A DNA stretch of 64,000 nt, from positions 7,658,613 to 7,722,612 of the forward strand of contig NZ_CP107852.1 of assembly GCF_036346875.1 (NCBI RefSeq), read 5' to 3'. Both the position numbers and the translations under genes were made by a program. Positions 33,056-42,500 of the stretch are shown piece after piece (position 1 is the stretch's first letter; every line of letters begins with the position of its first letter). Source of the DNA: Nocardia sp. NBC_00508. GTDB taxonomy: Bacteria > Actinomycetota > Actinomycetes > Mycobacteriales > Mycobacteriaceae. Below the pieces are notes generated by a model, which did no database searches, was not told the DNA's origin, and saw only the letters and a list, made by a program, of their open reading frames with translations.

Positions 33056-33896
33056 GCCGCTGTCCGGCCGCCCGGTCATGATCACCGGCGCGGCCTCCGG
33101 GATCGGCCGCAGCCTGGCCCAGCTGTTGTCGCGCAACGGCTCACCCGTGGCGATCGCCGATATCGATCAGATCCGCCTGAAGGAGACGGCATCGACGCTG
33201 ACCGGCCCGGTGCTCACCCGCGTCCTCGACGTGCGAGATGCCGCCGACCAGCTCGCCTTCGCCGACGAAGTCCGCGGCTGGCTGACCGCACCGCTGGCGG
33301 CGGTCTTCAACAACGCCGGTGTCGCGGTCTCGTCGTCGGTGCTCGACGCGGTCCCCGAGGACGACGAATGGTTGCGGCAGATCAATTTCGACGGCGTCGT
33401 CAACGGCACACGAGCCTTCCTGCCCATCCTCGTCGAGCAGGATTACGGGGTCATCGTCAACACCTCGAGCGTATTCGGGCTGCTCGGCATGCCGTATGAA
33501 AGCGCTTACTGTGCCTCGAAATTCGCAGTGCGAGGGTTCACCGACGCACTGCGGCAGGAACTGCGGGGCACCGGGGTGTCGGCGGTGAACGTCCATCCCG
33601 GCGGCATCAGGACCAACATCGCCCGCAATGCCAGGGCCCGCACAGACCCCGAAGGCCGCGGACGGACGCACGAGCAGATGGCGGCCGATTTCGAGGCCAT
33701 CACCCTGACGACTCCGGAGAAGGCAGCCGAAAGCATCTGCCGCGGCGTCGAACACGGGAAATCCCGGATTCTGGTCGGCCCCGACGCCTACCTGCTCGAC
33801 CTCCTGGCGCGGGTCACGCCCACCCACTACTACGGCGTGGTCGCGCTGGTGGAGCGTCTCCTGCGTACCCGCAACACGACAGGAGCCAAGGCATGA
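33039..33896 (+). CDS. Short-chain dehydrogenase/reductase
   Basis: 285 residues with a complete classical SDR signature: TGAASGIGRSLAQLL (dinucleotide binding), FNNAGVAVSSSV, the catalytic Ser in VIVNTSSVFGLLG, and YCASKFAVRGF with Tyr and Lys. The position after PGGIRTNIAR supports NAD(P)-dependent alcohol or ketone conversion. It begins within the hydrolase gene and ends four bases before a possible overlapping ATG of the monooxygenase. In the mycobacterial mymA operon an SDR (SadH) and a monooxygenase are likewise neighbours. Confidence 0.93.
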   Translation: MPRTPRPLSGRPVMITGAASGIGRSLAQLLSRNGSPVAIADIDQIRLKETASTLTGPVLTRVLDVRDAADQLAFADEVRGWLTAPLAAVFNNAGVAVSSSVLDAVPEDDEWLRQINFDGVVNGTRAFLPILVEQDYGVIVNTSSVFGLLGMPYESAYCASKFAVRGFTDALRQELRGTGVSAVNVHPGGIRTNIARNARARTDPEGRGRTHEQMAADFEAITLTTPEKAAESICRGVEHGKSRILVGPDAYLLDLLARVTPTHYYGVVALVERLLRTRNTTGAKA

Positions 33897-33967
33897 CCGG
33901 TCAGGCCAGGAAGCGGCGGCGGAGCGTGGCCACGGAGGGCTCCGCTCACGCCCGGAAGGACACAGCA

Positions 33968-35485
33968 ATGAGCGAACACGTCGACGTCCTCATCGTCGGC
34001 GCCGGATTGTCCGGTATCGGAGCCGCCCACCACCTGCAGGCGGAATTCCCGGACCGCACCTACGCGATCCTCGAGGCACGCGACGCCATCGGCGGTACCT
34101 GGGACCTGTTCCGCTATCCGGGCGTTCGCTCCGATTCCGACATGCACACCCTCGGTTACCGATTCCGCCCGTGGACACAAGCCAAGGCCATCGCCGACGG
34201 TCCCGCGATCCTGCAATACGTCCGCGACACCGCCGCGGACGCCGGCATCGATCGGTTCATCCGGTTCGGGCATCGCGTGATCGCGGCCTCCTGGTCCACA
34301 GCCGAGTCGCGCTGGACCGTGCAGGCCGAACACCACGGCACCACCTCCACACTGACCTGCAACTTCCTGTTGGTGTGCAGCGGCTACTACCGCTACGACG
34401 AGGGCTACACACCCGAGTTCACCGGAGTCGGCGATTTCCGCGGCCAGCTGGTGCATCCGCAGCACTGGCCCGCCGACCTGGACTACGCAGGCAAGCGGGT
34501 GGTCGTCATCGGCAGCGGCGCCACCGCGGTGACCTTGGTACCGGCCATGGCCGAGCAGGCCGCACACGTGACGATGCTGCAGCGATCACCGACCTACATC
34601 ATGCCCGTCCCGTCCGAGGACACCCTGGCCAACAGGCTGCGCGGACTGCTCGGACCACGACGGTCGTACACGATTGTCCGCTGGAAGAACGTGCTGCTCA
34701 ACACGCTGATCTACGAGTTCAGCAGACGTCGGCCGCGGCAGATGCGGAAATTCATTCGCAGCCTGACGGTGAAACAACTGCCCGACGGCTACGACGTCGA
34801 CGCGCACTTCAGACCGACCTACCAGCCCTGGGATCAGCGGCTGTGCCTGGTTCCGGACGGGGATCTGTTCCGAGCGATCCGTGACGCCCGCGCGTCGGTC
34901 GTCACCGATCGCATCGACAGATTCACCGAAACCGGGCTGCGCCTCGAATCCGGGCGCGAACTGCAGGCCGATGTGGTGGTGACCGCGACCGGTCTGCAAC
35001 TGCTCGCGCTCGGCGGCATTCGGTTCACGGTCGACGGGCAGGAGGTCGCGCTGCCGAACACCATGGCCTACAAGGGAATGATGCTCAGCGGCGTACCCAA
35101 CTTCGCGTTCACTGTCGGCTACACCAATGCGTCCTGGACGTTGAAAGCCGATCTGGTCAGCGAATTCGTCTGCCGAATCCTGCGGCACATGGACACCGGC
35201 GGCTATCACCAGACCACCCCCTGGCCGGATCCGACCGTGTCCTCGGCGCCGCTGCTGGACTTCCAGGCCGGGTATGTGCTGCGGGCCATCGACGGATTCC
35301 CCAAAGCGGGCTCCCGGGCTCCGTGGCGGTTGGGCATGAGTTACGGGCACGACGTGATCACGCTGCGGTACGGACGCATCGATGACGGCACCATCCGCTT
35401 CACCCGTCGAAGCGAACGGCCGCACGATGCCGAATCCACCGAAGTCAGCGGACCGGGTCGCGGCTCCGACCAGATCACGGCCTGA
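33968..35485 (+). CDS. FAD-dependent Baeyer-Villiger-type monooxygenase (EthA/MymA-like)
   Basis: 505 residues from ATG 33968 with GGAAGGA upstream; an ATG at 33893 overlapping the SDR stop would add a basic 25-residue tail and is less likely. The FAD site is DVLIVGAGLSGIGAAHHL, the NADPH site is VVVIGSGATAVTLVPAM, and between them stands the type I BVMO fingerprint FRGQLVHPQHWP (FxGxxxHxxxW). These enzymes insert oxygen next to a carbonyl, giving esters or lactones, and also oxidise sulfur (EthA activates ethionamide). It is the last structural gene of the P450 operon. Substrate not readable. Confidence 0.93.
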   Translation: MSEHVDVLIVGAGLSGIGAAHHLQAEFPDRTYAILEARDAIGGTWDLFRYPGVRSDSDMHTLGYRFRPWTQAKAIADGPAILQYVRDTAADAGIDRFIRFGHRVIAASWSTAESRWTVQAEHHGTTSTLTCNFLLVCSGYYRYDEGYTPEFTGVGDFRGQLVHPQHWPADLDYAGKRVVVIGSGATAVTLVPAMAEQAAHVTMLQRSPTYIMPVPSEDTLANRLRGLLGPRRSYTIVRWKNVLLNTLIYEFSRRRPRQMRKFIRSLTVKQLPDGYDVDAHFRPTYQPWDQRLCLVPDGDLFRAIRDARASVVTDRIDRFTETGLRLESGRELQADVVVTATGLQLLALGGIRFTVDGQEVALPNTMAYKGMMLSGVPNFAFTVGYTNASWTLKADLVSEFVCRILRHMDTGGYHQTTPWPDPTVSSAPLLDFQAGYVLRAIDGFPKAGSRAPWRLGMSYGHDVITLRYGRIDDGTIRFTRRSERPHDAESTEVSGPGRGSDQITA

Positions 35486-35502
35486 ATCCGGTGCATGCAG
35501 CT

Positions 35503-35532
35503 GTGCCGCCCGCGGCGAGGCTCGGGCGGCAC
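35503..35532 (+). terminator. GC-rich hairpin after the monooxygenase gene
   Basis: GTGCCGCCCG (35503-35512) pairs perfectly with CGGGCGGCAC (35523-35532), with a 10-nt loop. It lies 18 bp past the monooxygenase stop and before the TetR gene, with no U-run, as is common for actinobacterial terminators. It should separate the operon from the regulator gene. Confidence 0.6.
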
Positions 35533-35567
35533 ACCAGATGTCGAGGGGAGTAACTAACCTGATATTC

Positions 35568-36185
35568 GTGACACGTGCCGAGCCTGTACCTCGTACTTCC
35601 GCCGAGCCCAGCGCCGAAGCGGGGTTCCGCCGTCGTCTCCTCGACAGCATGGCCATCGCCATACGCGACCGCGGCTACCAGGACTCGACCGTCGCCGACG
35701 TGGTCCGCCACGCCCGCACTTCGCGGCGCACCTTCTATGAGCACTTCTCCAGCAAACAGGATTGCTTCATCGCCCTGTTGACCGAGCGGAACAAAGAAAC
35801 GATCCAGAAGATCGATGCCGCGGTCGACACACACGCGCCGTGGCGCACGCAAGTGCGCCAAGCCGTCGAGGCATGGATCCGTTCCGCGCAGGAGGACACC
35901 TCGATCACGCTCAGTTGGATCCGCGTTGTCCCCGCTCTGGGCGAAGACGCGCGGCACGTGCAGCGCGACGCCGGCGACGAGTTCATCACCCTGATCCAGA
36001 AGCTCACCAGCACACCGGAATTCGCCGCCGCCGGCGCGCACCCACCCAGTCGCCAGCTGGCGACGATCATGCTCGGCGGCTTCCGTGAACTCATCGCGAC
36101 AACCGTCGAGGACGGCAACGACATCGCCGACATCATCGACGTGACAGCCGAAGCCGCGATCGCGCTCCTCGGCCCCCGCGGTTAG
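35568..36185 (+). CDS. TetR-family transcriptional regulator
   Basis: 205 residues from GTG 35568; an in-frame ATG at 35538 lies too close to the upstream hairpin. Neither has a good ribosome site, so the message may be leaderless. The N-terminal HTH reads YQDSTVADVVRHARTSRRTF with YEHFSSKQDCF, the TetR hallmark. The C-terminal ligand domain is divergent as usual. It follows the P450-hydrolase-SDR-BVMO operon and is the most likely protein to bind the twin GGTAC...GTACC palindromes upstream of it, repressing until a substrate or product appears. Confidence 0.85.
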   Translation: MTRAEPVPRTSAEPSAEAGFRRRLLDSMAIAIRDRGYQDSTVADVVRHARTSRRTFYEHFSSKQDCFIALLTERNKETIQKIDAAVDTHAPWRTQVRQAVEAWIRSAQEDTSITLSWIRVVPALGEDARHVQRDAGDEFITLIQKLTSTPEFAAAGAHPPSRQLATIMLGGFRELIATTVEDGNDIADIIDVTAEAAIALLGPRG

Positions 36186-36264
36186 CCCCCGAAGGCGGCG
36201 GCGCGGTTGGAGAACCAGCAGCGTCTAACGCTTCGGATGTTGCGGGCGCCGGAGGAATCCCCGC

Positions 36265-36390
36265 TCAGCTCCGCTTGGGGCGATCGGGCCGGTAGAACCA
36301 CTGCTCCAAGTTGAAGTCCGCACGGATCTTCTTCTGATCCACGAGGAACTGCTTGGTCCCCGCCAGCAATCGGATTCCGGTCGGTGCGAG
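36265..36390 (-). pseudogene. ABC substrate-binding protein, C-terminal fragment
   Basis: A 41-codon remnant that reads LAGTKQFLVDQKKIRADF then NLEQWFYRPDRPKRS before TGA. This looks like the end of a nitrate/sulfonate/taurine-type (SsuA-like) binding protein. Its beginning is missing: the frame is joined to the ATPase fragment just upstream in a different phase. Confidence 0.55.
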
Positions 36391-36394
36391 GATT

Positions 36395-36577
36395 CACGCC
36401 GAGTGCAAGCAGCAGCCGGCGGCGGAGTGCGGAGAATTCGGGGTCGACCACTGACCGCGGGCGGGCGACGGTGATGTCGAAGGGTTCGGCGATGCGGGCG
36501 TCGCGCAGCACGACCGCGCGATCGGCGAGCAGCAACGCCTCCTCCACGTCGTGGGTCACCAGCAGCACCGACTGCCG
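36395..36577 (-). pseudogene. ABC ATPase (SsuB-like), C-terminal fragment
   Basis: Preserves the part after Walker B: SVLLVTHDVEEALLLADRAV with the H-loop His, then VVLRDARIAEPFDITVARPR and FSALRRRLLLALG. Walker A and the signature motif are absent. The upstream edge adjoins a permease N-terminus, so the ATPase start and most of the permease have been deleted. Confidence 0.65.
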
Positions 36578-36579
36578 AT

Positions 36580-36674
36580 GGACCGAGCCAGGACCGGGCG
36601 CCCAATTGCCATATGACGAGCGCGAGTACGAGACCGGACGACGCTCGGGCCAGGCCGAGGACTCGTCGAGTCAC
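36580..36674 (-). pseudogene. ABC permease (SsuC-like), N-terminal fragment
   Basis: About 30 residues: VTRRVLGLARASSGLVLALV then IWQLGARSW, the first membrane helix of an SsuC-type permease. It breaks off into ATPase sequence. The same frame runs back through a Pro/Ser-rich stretch to the sirtuin stop, so the permease once began just after the sirtuin gene. Confidence 0.5.
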
Positions 36675-36770
36675 GGGAGTCGACGGATCGGTGATCGGCT
36701 CGATCGAAGGGGAAGGTGCATTCGCCCGGCTCGGATTTGCGGGAGCGAGCGGCGCCTGGGGCGACGACAG

Positions 36771-37682
36771 CTACACGCGCTCGGCGGATTCGGCCATGCT
36801 GGGCGAGCCGCGCTGAGCCGTTGCCGGAAGGCGGGTTTCACCGAGGTACTCGACGAGGGCGGGCAGGACGTCCGAGCACCCGGCGTCGAGGGTGAGCGCG
36901 GCCAGCTCGTCACCGCGGGTGCGGCCACGATTGACGATGACCACCGGACGCCCGCCCTTGACAGCGTGACGGACGAATCGCAGCCCCGACATCACCGTCA
37001 GCGACGACCCGGCGACCAGCAATGCGTCGGCCACGTCGACGAGCTCGTAGGCCGCGGCGACCCGCTCCTTCGGTACGTTCTCCCCGAAATACACGATGTC
37101 CGGTTTGAGCAGGCCACCGCAGCGTTCGCAGTCCACCATCCGGAAGCTTGCGGTATCGGTGACCACCGCGTCTGCGTCCGGTGCGACCTCGAGCCCATCA
37201 CCGGCCACCGCCTCGGCGAAGCCCGGATTGGCCGCCTCCAGCCGGTCGGCCAGCGCCATCCTGGAGATCAGCGCCGCGCACGCCAGACAGCGCACCCGCG
37301 CGTAGGTGCCGTGCAGATCGATCACCCGCCGATGCCCCGCCTTGGTGTGCAACAAGTCCACGTTCTGCGTGATCAGGCCCGTGACCACGCCCATCCGCTC
37401 CAGCCGCGCCAGCGCACGATGCCCCGGATTGGGACGCGAACCGTCCATCTGCCGCCACCCGACGTGGTTGCGCGCCCAGTACCGCTGCCGGAACACCTCG
37501 TCACCGACGAACTGCTGGTAGGTCATCGGGTTGCGCGGCGGCGACGAGGGACCCCGATAGTCGGGTATCCCGCTGTCGGTCGAGATTCCGGCACCGGTCA
37601 GCGCGACCACCCGGCGCCCGTCGAGCAACTCCACCAGCCGCTCGAACCCGGCGCCGGGATCCGCCCGCGCGAAGTCCGACAT
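36771..37682 (-). CDS. NAD-dependent protein deacylase, Sir2 family
   Basis: 303 residues from ATG 37682. Sirtuin motifs in order: VVALTGAGISTDSGIPDYRG, the TQNVDLLHTKAG motif, the catalytic His in IDLHGTYARV, zinc Cys pairs CLAC and CERCGG, then KPDIVYFGENVP and VAGSSLTVMSG. It removes acyl groups from lysines using NAD. Longer than minimal CobB (about 240) because of an insert between the zinc Cys pairs. It is 70 bp downstream of the LexA-type gene on the same strand and may share its transcript. Confidence 0.92.
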   Translation of the reverse strand: MSDFARADPGAGFERLVELLDGRRVVALTGAGISTDSGIPDYRGPSSPPRNPMTYQQFVGDEVFRQRYWARNHVGWRQMDGSRPNPGHRALARLERMGVVTGLITQNVDLLHTKAGHRRVIDLHGTYARVRCLACAALISRMALADRLEAANPGFAEAVAGDGLEVAPDADAVVTDTASFRMVDCERCGGLLKPDIVYFGENVPKERVAAAYELVDVADALLVAGSSLTVMSGLRFVRHAVKGGRPVVIVNRGRTRGDELAALTLDAGCSDVLPALVEYLGETRLPATAQRGSPSMAESAERV

Positions 37683-37752
37683 GCCGTTCAGGGTACGGCG
37701 GCCGCCCCCCCAGAGCGGTCCGCGCACACCTCGCGCGGCCGGTCCGGCGAGG

Positions 37753-38415
37753 TCAGACGCGCCGCATCACCGAAACGACCTTCCCGAGCACGACCGCCTC
37801 GTCACCGTCGATCACGTCGTAGGCCGGGTTGCGCGGCTCCAAGTACACATGTCCGTTCCGCCTCCGATACACCTTCACCGTCGCCTCCCCGTCGATCATC
37901 GCCGCGACGATCTCCCCGGAATGCGCCTCGTGTTGTCTGCGGATCACCACGATATCGCCGTCGCAGATGGCCGCGTCGATCATGGAATCACCGCGCACCC
38001 GCAGCCCGAACACCGTGCCGCGCCCGACGAGTTCGCGTGGCAACGTCATGACGTCGTCGGCATGCTCCTCGGCCAGGATCGGCGCACCCGCCGCGATATC
38101 GCCGACCACCGGCACCGCCACCGTATCCTCCGCGGCCTCCCGTCGAGCCGGGGCCTGCAAGAACATCCGTACATCGATCGGACGCGACACGGTCCGGCTG
38201 CGGCGCAGAAAACCGCGCTCCTCCAGGCTTTTCAGATGCTTGGACACCGACGACGCCGACCGCAGACCCACCGCGTCACCGATCTCCCGCGCGCTCGGCG
38301 GATACCCGTGCCGGACCACCCAATCCCGAATCGTGGCGAGAATCCGCTGCTGTCGCGGCGGCAACGTCGAAGTGTCGAGATGCTCGAACGCGTCGAGCTG
38401 GTCGTATCCGGTCAC
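37753..38415 (-). CDS. LexA-type SOS repressor (probable paralogue)
   Basis: 220 residues from GTG 38415, which overlaps the LysR stop as GTGA. The winged HTH is PPSAREIGDAVGLRSASSVS with KHLKSLEERGF. The self-cleavage apparatus is complete: Ala109-Gly110 in GDIAAGAPI, Ser144 in RVRGDSMIDAAICDGD and Lys181 in EATVKVYRRR. So it should undergo RecA-stimulated cleavage. The recognition helix (LRSASSVSKHL) differs from the LTSTSSVAHQL-type helix I remember for housekeeping actinobacterial LexA, and the neighbours are not the usual ones. This suggests a second LexA with its own operators. Confidence 0.85.
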   Translation of the reverse strand: MTGYDQLDAFEHLDTSTLPPRQQRILATIRDWVVRHGYPPSAREIGDAVGLRSASSVSKHLKSLEERGFLRRSRTVSRPIDVRMFLQAPARREAAEDTVAVPVVGDIAAGAPILAEEHADDVMTLPRELVGRGTVFGLRVRGDSMIDAAICDGDIVVIRRQHEAHSGEIVAAMIDGEATVKVYRRRNGHVYLEPRNPAYDVIDGDEAVVLGKVVSVMRRV

Positions 38416-39401
38416 CCGGGGAATGGTAGAGGGGCCGACGGACGATCCGCCCCGCCCGGCACGGTGAACAACGCCCGATCGGCCTCCGGAACCCAGCAGG
38501 AGGCGGCGATGTCCCGGTTGTAGTTGTCCGCCACGTGTTCGACCAAGTGCGCCAATCCCGGATGCCGATTGCCGGCCGCCCACAGCAGCGCCAGCGGATA
38601 CGCCGGAGTGGGATCCACGATCATCAGCCGCCGGACGTTCGGATGCCACGGCGTCAGCCCGCCATCACCGGTGAAGGTCATCAGCGACGATGAGTCCGCG
38701 ATGCGTTCGACGATCTGCGCCAAGCTCTCCAATCGGCCTCTGGTATCGATCGGAATCCCGCTGAAAGCGCTGAAATCTCGATAGAAGTCCGCCCACTCCG
38801 ATGGAACAGCCGCGCCCGGTACCCACACCGGATGCCCCGCGATCTCACGCAACGCGATCGTGGAGCGCCCCGCGAACGGGTGATCCTTCCCCACCAGCAG
38901 ATACAGCGGCTCCAGATACGCAGGGGCGGCGACGATATCGGCGGGCAGTGCCACCGGCCCGCCGTGCGCGCGAGCCAACGCCGCGTCGACCTGCCCGCTG
39001 CGCAGCGCCTCCCGCGAGGTCGTGATCACGTTCGAGATGACGATCTCGGTGTCGGAGTGCGGGTGGCGGGCAAGGTAGAACTCCATCAGATCGGTCGCCG
39101 CCACGCGCTTCCCGAGCACCGCCACCCGCAACGGCCGTACCTGCTCCCGCACCGCCCGCACCGCGGCATCGGCGCCCGCCAGCAGCGCCCGCGCATGCGG
39201 CAACAATCGGGCGCCGGCGCCGGTCGGCGAGCTGCTGCCGTGCCCGCGCTCGAAAAGAACCGCCCCGAGCTGGGATTCGAGCTTCGCGATGCGCTTGGAC
39301 ACCGCCTGCTGACTGATACCGAGCACGGCGGCGGCATGACCGAACTGCTCCTCCTCCACCACCGCGACGAACGCGCGCAACGCCGCGAGATCCAGATCCA
39401 C
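38412..39401 (-). CDS. LysR-family transcriptional regulator
   Basis: 329 residues from ATG 39401. The HTH LDLAALRAFVAVVEEEQFGH with AAAVLGISQQAVSKRIAKLE is textbook LysR; an effector-binding domain follows (DIVAAPAYLEPLYLLVGKDH). Its stop overlaps the start of the LexA-type gene (GTGA, 38412-38415), making the two translationally coupled. A palindrome lies 15 bp upstream of its start, suggesting autoregulation and perhaps control of the divergent dnaE. Ligand unknown. Confidence 0.9.
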   Translation of the reverse strand: MDLDLAALRAFVAVVEEEQFGHAAAVLGISQQAVSKRIAKLESQLGAVLFERGHGSSSPTGAGARLLPHARALLAGADAAVRAVREQVRPLRVAVLGKRVAATDLMEFYLARHPHSDTEIVISNVITTSREALRSGQVDAALARAHGGPVALPADIVAAPAYLEPLYLLVGKDHPFAGRSTIALREIAGHPVWVPGAAVPSEWADFYRDFSAFSGIPIDTRGRLESLAQIVERIADSSSLMTFTGDGGLTPWHPNVRRLMIVDPTPAYPLALLWAAGNRHPGLAHLVEHVADNYNRDIAASCWVPEADRALFTVPGGADRPSAPLPFPG

Positions 39402-39415
39402 ACGCCACCTCCATT

Positions 39416-39432
39416 GACAACCATCCGTTGTC
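39416..39432. promoter_or_regulatory. Perfect palindrome between lysR and dnaE
   Basis: GACAACCATCCGTTGTC: 6-bp arms (GACAAC, GTTGTC) around a 5-bp centre, 15 bp upstream of the LysR start and about 140 bp from the dnaE start. It has the size of a LysR or LexA half-site pair but is not the usual actinobacterial LexA box. Confidence 0.55.
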
Positions 39433-39570
39433 TATACCGTCGTGTCTTTTGTTCGACTTCACCGATCTCCGCTGCTCAGATGGATCAGCACTCACGATCG
39501 ACGAATCCAAACTACAACCGGACGAGGTTCGCTCGATCGGCAGCTCCCGTGATCGCCGAGGGGATACCGA

Positions 39571-42500
39571 ATGAACGCCGCGTCCTTCGTCCACCTGCAC
39601 AACCACACCGAATTCTCGATGCTCGACGGCATGGCGAAAGTCGGTCCGCTCTTCGCCGAGGCCCAGCGGCTGGGCATGCCCGCCGTCGGCATGACCGACC
39701 ACGGCAACATGTACGGTGCGTCCGACTTCTTCAACCAAGCCACCACAGCGGGCATCACACCGATCATCGGGATCGAGGCCTACGTCGCCCCCGAATCAAG
39801 ACGATCCACCCGCCGCGTGTTCTGGGGCGAGCCCGGCCAGCGCGCCGACGACGTATCCGGGTCCGGCGCCTATCTGCATATGACCATGTTCGCCCGCAAC
39901 ACCACCGGCTTGCGCAACCTGTTCCGGCTCTCCTCCCTCGCCTCGATCGAGGGCCAATTCGGCAAATGGCCACGCATGGACGCCGAACTCATCGCCGCGC
40001 ACGCCGACGGCATCATCGCCACCACCGGCTGCCCCTCCGGCGAAGTACAGACCCGGCTGCGGCTCGGACAGTTCGACGAAGCCTACGAGGCGGCCGGGCG
40101 ATGGCGAGAGATCTTCGGCCCCGAGAACTTCTACCTCGAACTGATGGACCACGACCTGACGATCGAGCGACGCGTCCGCGAACACCTGCTCGCCATCGGC
40201 GACAAGACCGGCATCCCGCCGCTGGCCACCAACGACTGTCATTACGTCCTGCCGAGCCAAGCCGCCGCGCACGAAGCGATGCTGTGCGTGCAAACCGGCA
40301 AGACGCTGTCCGATCCCACTCGATTCCGCTTGGGTGGCAACGGCTACTACCTGAAGTCGGCAACGCAGATGCGCGCTCTGTGGGACGACGAAGTCCCCGG
40401 CGCCTGCGACGCCACCCTGGCGATCGCCGAACGTATCGAACCCTACGACGAGGTGTGGCAGTTCCGCGACCGGATGCCGGTGTTCCCCGTCCCCGATGGC
40501 CATACCGAGGACAGTTGGTTGCGCCACGAGGTCCACGCCGGACTGCGCTGGCGCCTTCCGGACGGCATTCCGGACACCTACCTCGAGCGCGCCGCCTACG
40601 AACTGGACATCATCCGCGACAAGGGATTTCCGGCCTACTTCCTGGTAGTCGGCGACCTCGTTTCGCACGCCCGCGACATCGGCATCCGAGTCGGACCGGG
40701 ACGCGGCTCGGCCGCGGGCTCACTGGTCGCCTACGCCCTCGCCATCACCAACATCGACCCGATCGAACACGGCCTGCTCTTCGAACGGTTCCTCAACCCC
40801 GAACGCCCCTCCGCACCCGACATCGACATCGACTTCGACGACCGCCGCCGCGGCGAGATGATCCGCTACGCCACCGAACGCTGGGGCGCCGACCGAGTCG
40901 CGCAAGTCATCACATTCGGCACCATCAAGACCAAAGCCGCCATCAAAGACTCGGCCCGAGTCAACTTCGGCCAGGCCGGCTTCGCCGTCGCCGACCGGAT
41001 CACCAAAGCCCTGCCACCGGCGATCGCAGCCAAGGATATTCCGGTCGCCGGCATCATGGATCCCACCCACGAACGATACGCCGAAGCCGCCGAGGTCCGC
41101 GCCCTGATCGAATCCGATCCCGACGTCCGGCGCATCTACGACACCGCCGTAGGGCTGGAGGGCCTGGTTCGCGGCACGGGCGTGCACGCCTGCGCCGTGA
41201 TCATGTCCAGCGAGCCGCTCATCGACATCGTGCCGCTGTGGCGACGCCCCCAGGACGGCGCGCTGATCACCGGATGGGACTACCCGTCCTGCGAAGCCAT
41301 CGGACTGCTCAAGATGGACTTCCTCGGCCTACGCACCCTCACCGTGATCGGTGACTGCCTGGACAACATCCGCGTCAACCGCGGCATCCACATCGATCTC
41401 GACACCCTCACGCTCACCGATCGCAACACCTACGCGATGCTCGCCCGCGGAGACAACCTCGGCGTATTCCAAATGGACTCGGCCGGAATGCGGGAACTCC
41501 TGCTGCGGATGGCGCCCACCGAATTCAACGACCTGATCGCCTCCAACGCCCTCTACCGGCCCGGACCCATGGGCGTCGGTGCGCACTGGGCCTACGCCGA
41601 CCGCAAGAACGGCCGCGAGTCCATCACGCCCATCCACCCCGAACTCGACGAACCTCTCCGCGAAATCCTCGGCGAAACCTACGCGCTGATCGTCTACCAG
41701 GAACAGATCATGCACATCGCCCAGCAGGTCGCCGGCTACAGTCTCGGACAAGCCGACCTGCTGCGCCGGGCCATGGGCAAGAAGAAACCCGACGTGCTGG
41801 CCATGGAATTCGAAAACTTCCGCAACGGCATGCGCCGCAACGGATACAGCGACGCCGCAGTGACCGCCCTGTGGGAGGCGGTACTCCCCTTCGCGGGCTA
41901 CGCCTACAACAAATCGCACGCGGCAGGCTACAGCCTCGTCATGTACTGGACCGCCTACCTCAAGGCGAACCACCCCGCGGAATTCATGGCCGCGCTCCTC
42001 ACCTCCGTCGGCGACGACAAGGACAAGTCCGCCCTCTACCTGGCCGATTGCCGCAAGCGCGGCATTCGCGTCCGGCCACCCGACGTGAACACCTCGGCCG
42101 CCACCTTCACCAGCGTCGGCGCCGACATCCGCTTCGGCCTCGGCGCCATCCGCAACGTCGGCGGCCCCGTCGTCGAGGCGATCATCCGCGCTCGCGACTC
42201 CGGCGGCCCCCTCACCGACTTCTCCGACTATCTCGACCGCGTCGACACCGCCGCGTGCAACAAGAAGGTGACCGAATCACTCATCAAGGCAGGCGCGTTC
42301 GACTCCATGGGCCATCGGCGCAAAGGCCTGCATCTGGTACACGAAGACGCCATCGATGCCGCGCTCGGCGTGAAGAAGGCCGCCGCGCTCGGCCAATTCG
42401 ACCTGTTCGCCGCCGCCGACACCGACGAAACCTCCACCGTCTTCCACGTTCCCGTCCCCGACGAGGAATGGGACAAACCCCAATTGCTGGCATTCGAACG

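Noticed and set aside
33893..33968. Monooxygenase start at 33893 overlapping the SDR stop
   Set aside because: It would add a basic, non-conserved tail before the FAD motif; the ATG at 33968 has a good ribosome site and normal spacing to the Rossmann fold.
39430..39460. LexA box in the dnaE promoter (TCG...TTCGA)
   Set aside because: The outer TCG and CGA are 11 instead of 10 bases apart and the inner bases do not match TCGAAC-N4-GTTCGA.
38832..41354. An 840-codon plus-strand frame covering the LysR gene start and part of dnaE
   Set aside because: Out of phase with dnaE and without recognisable domains.
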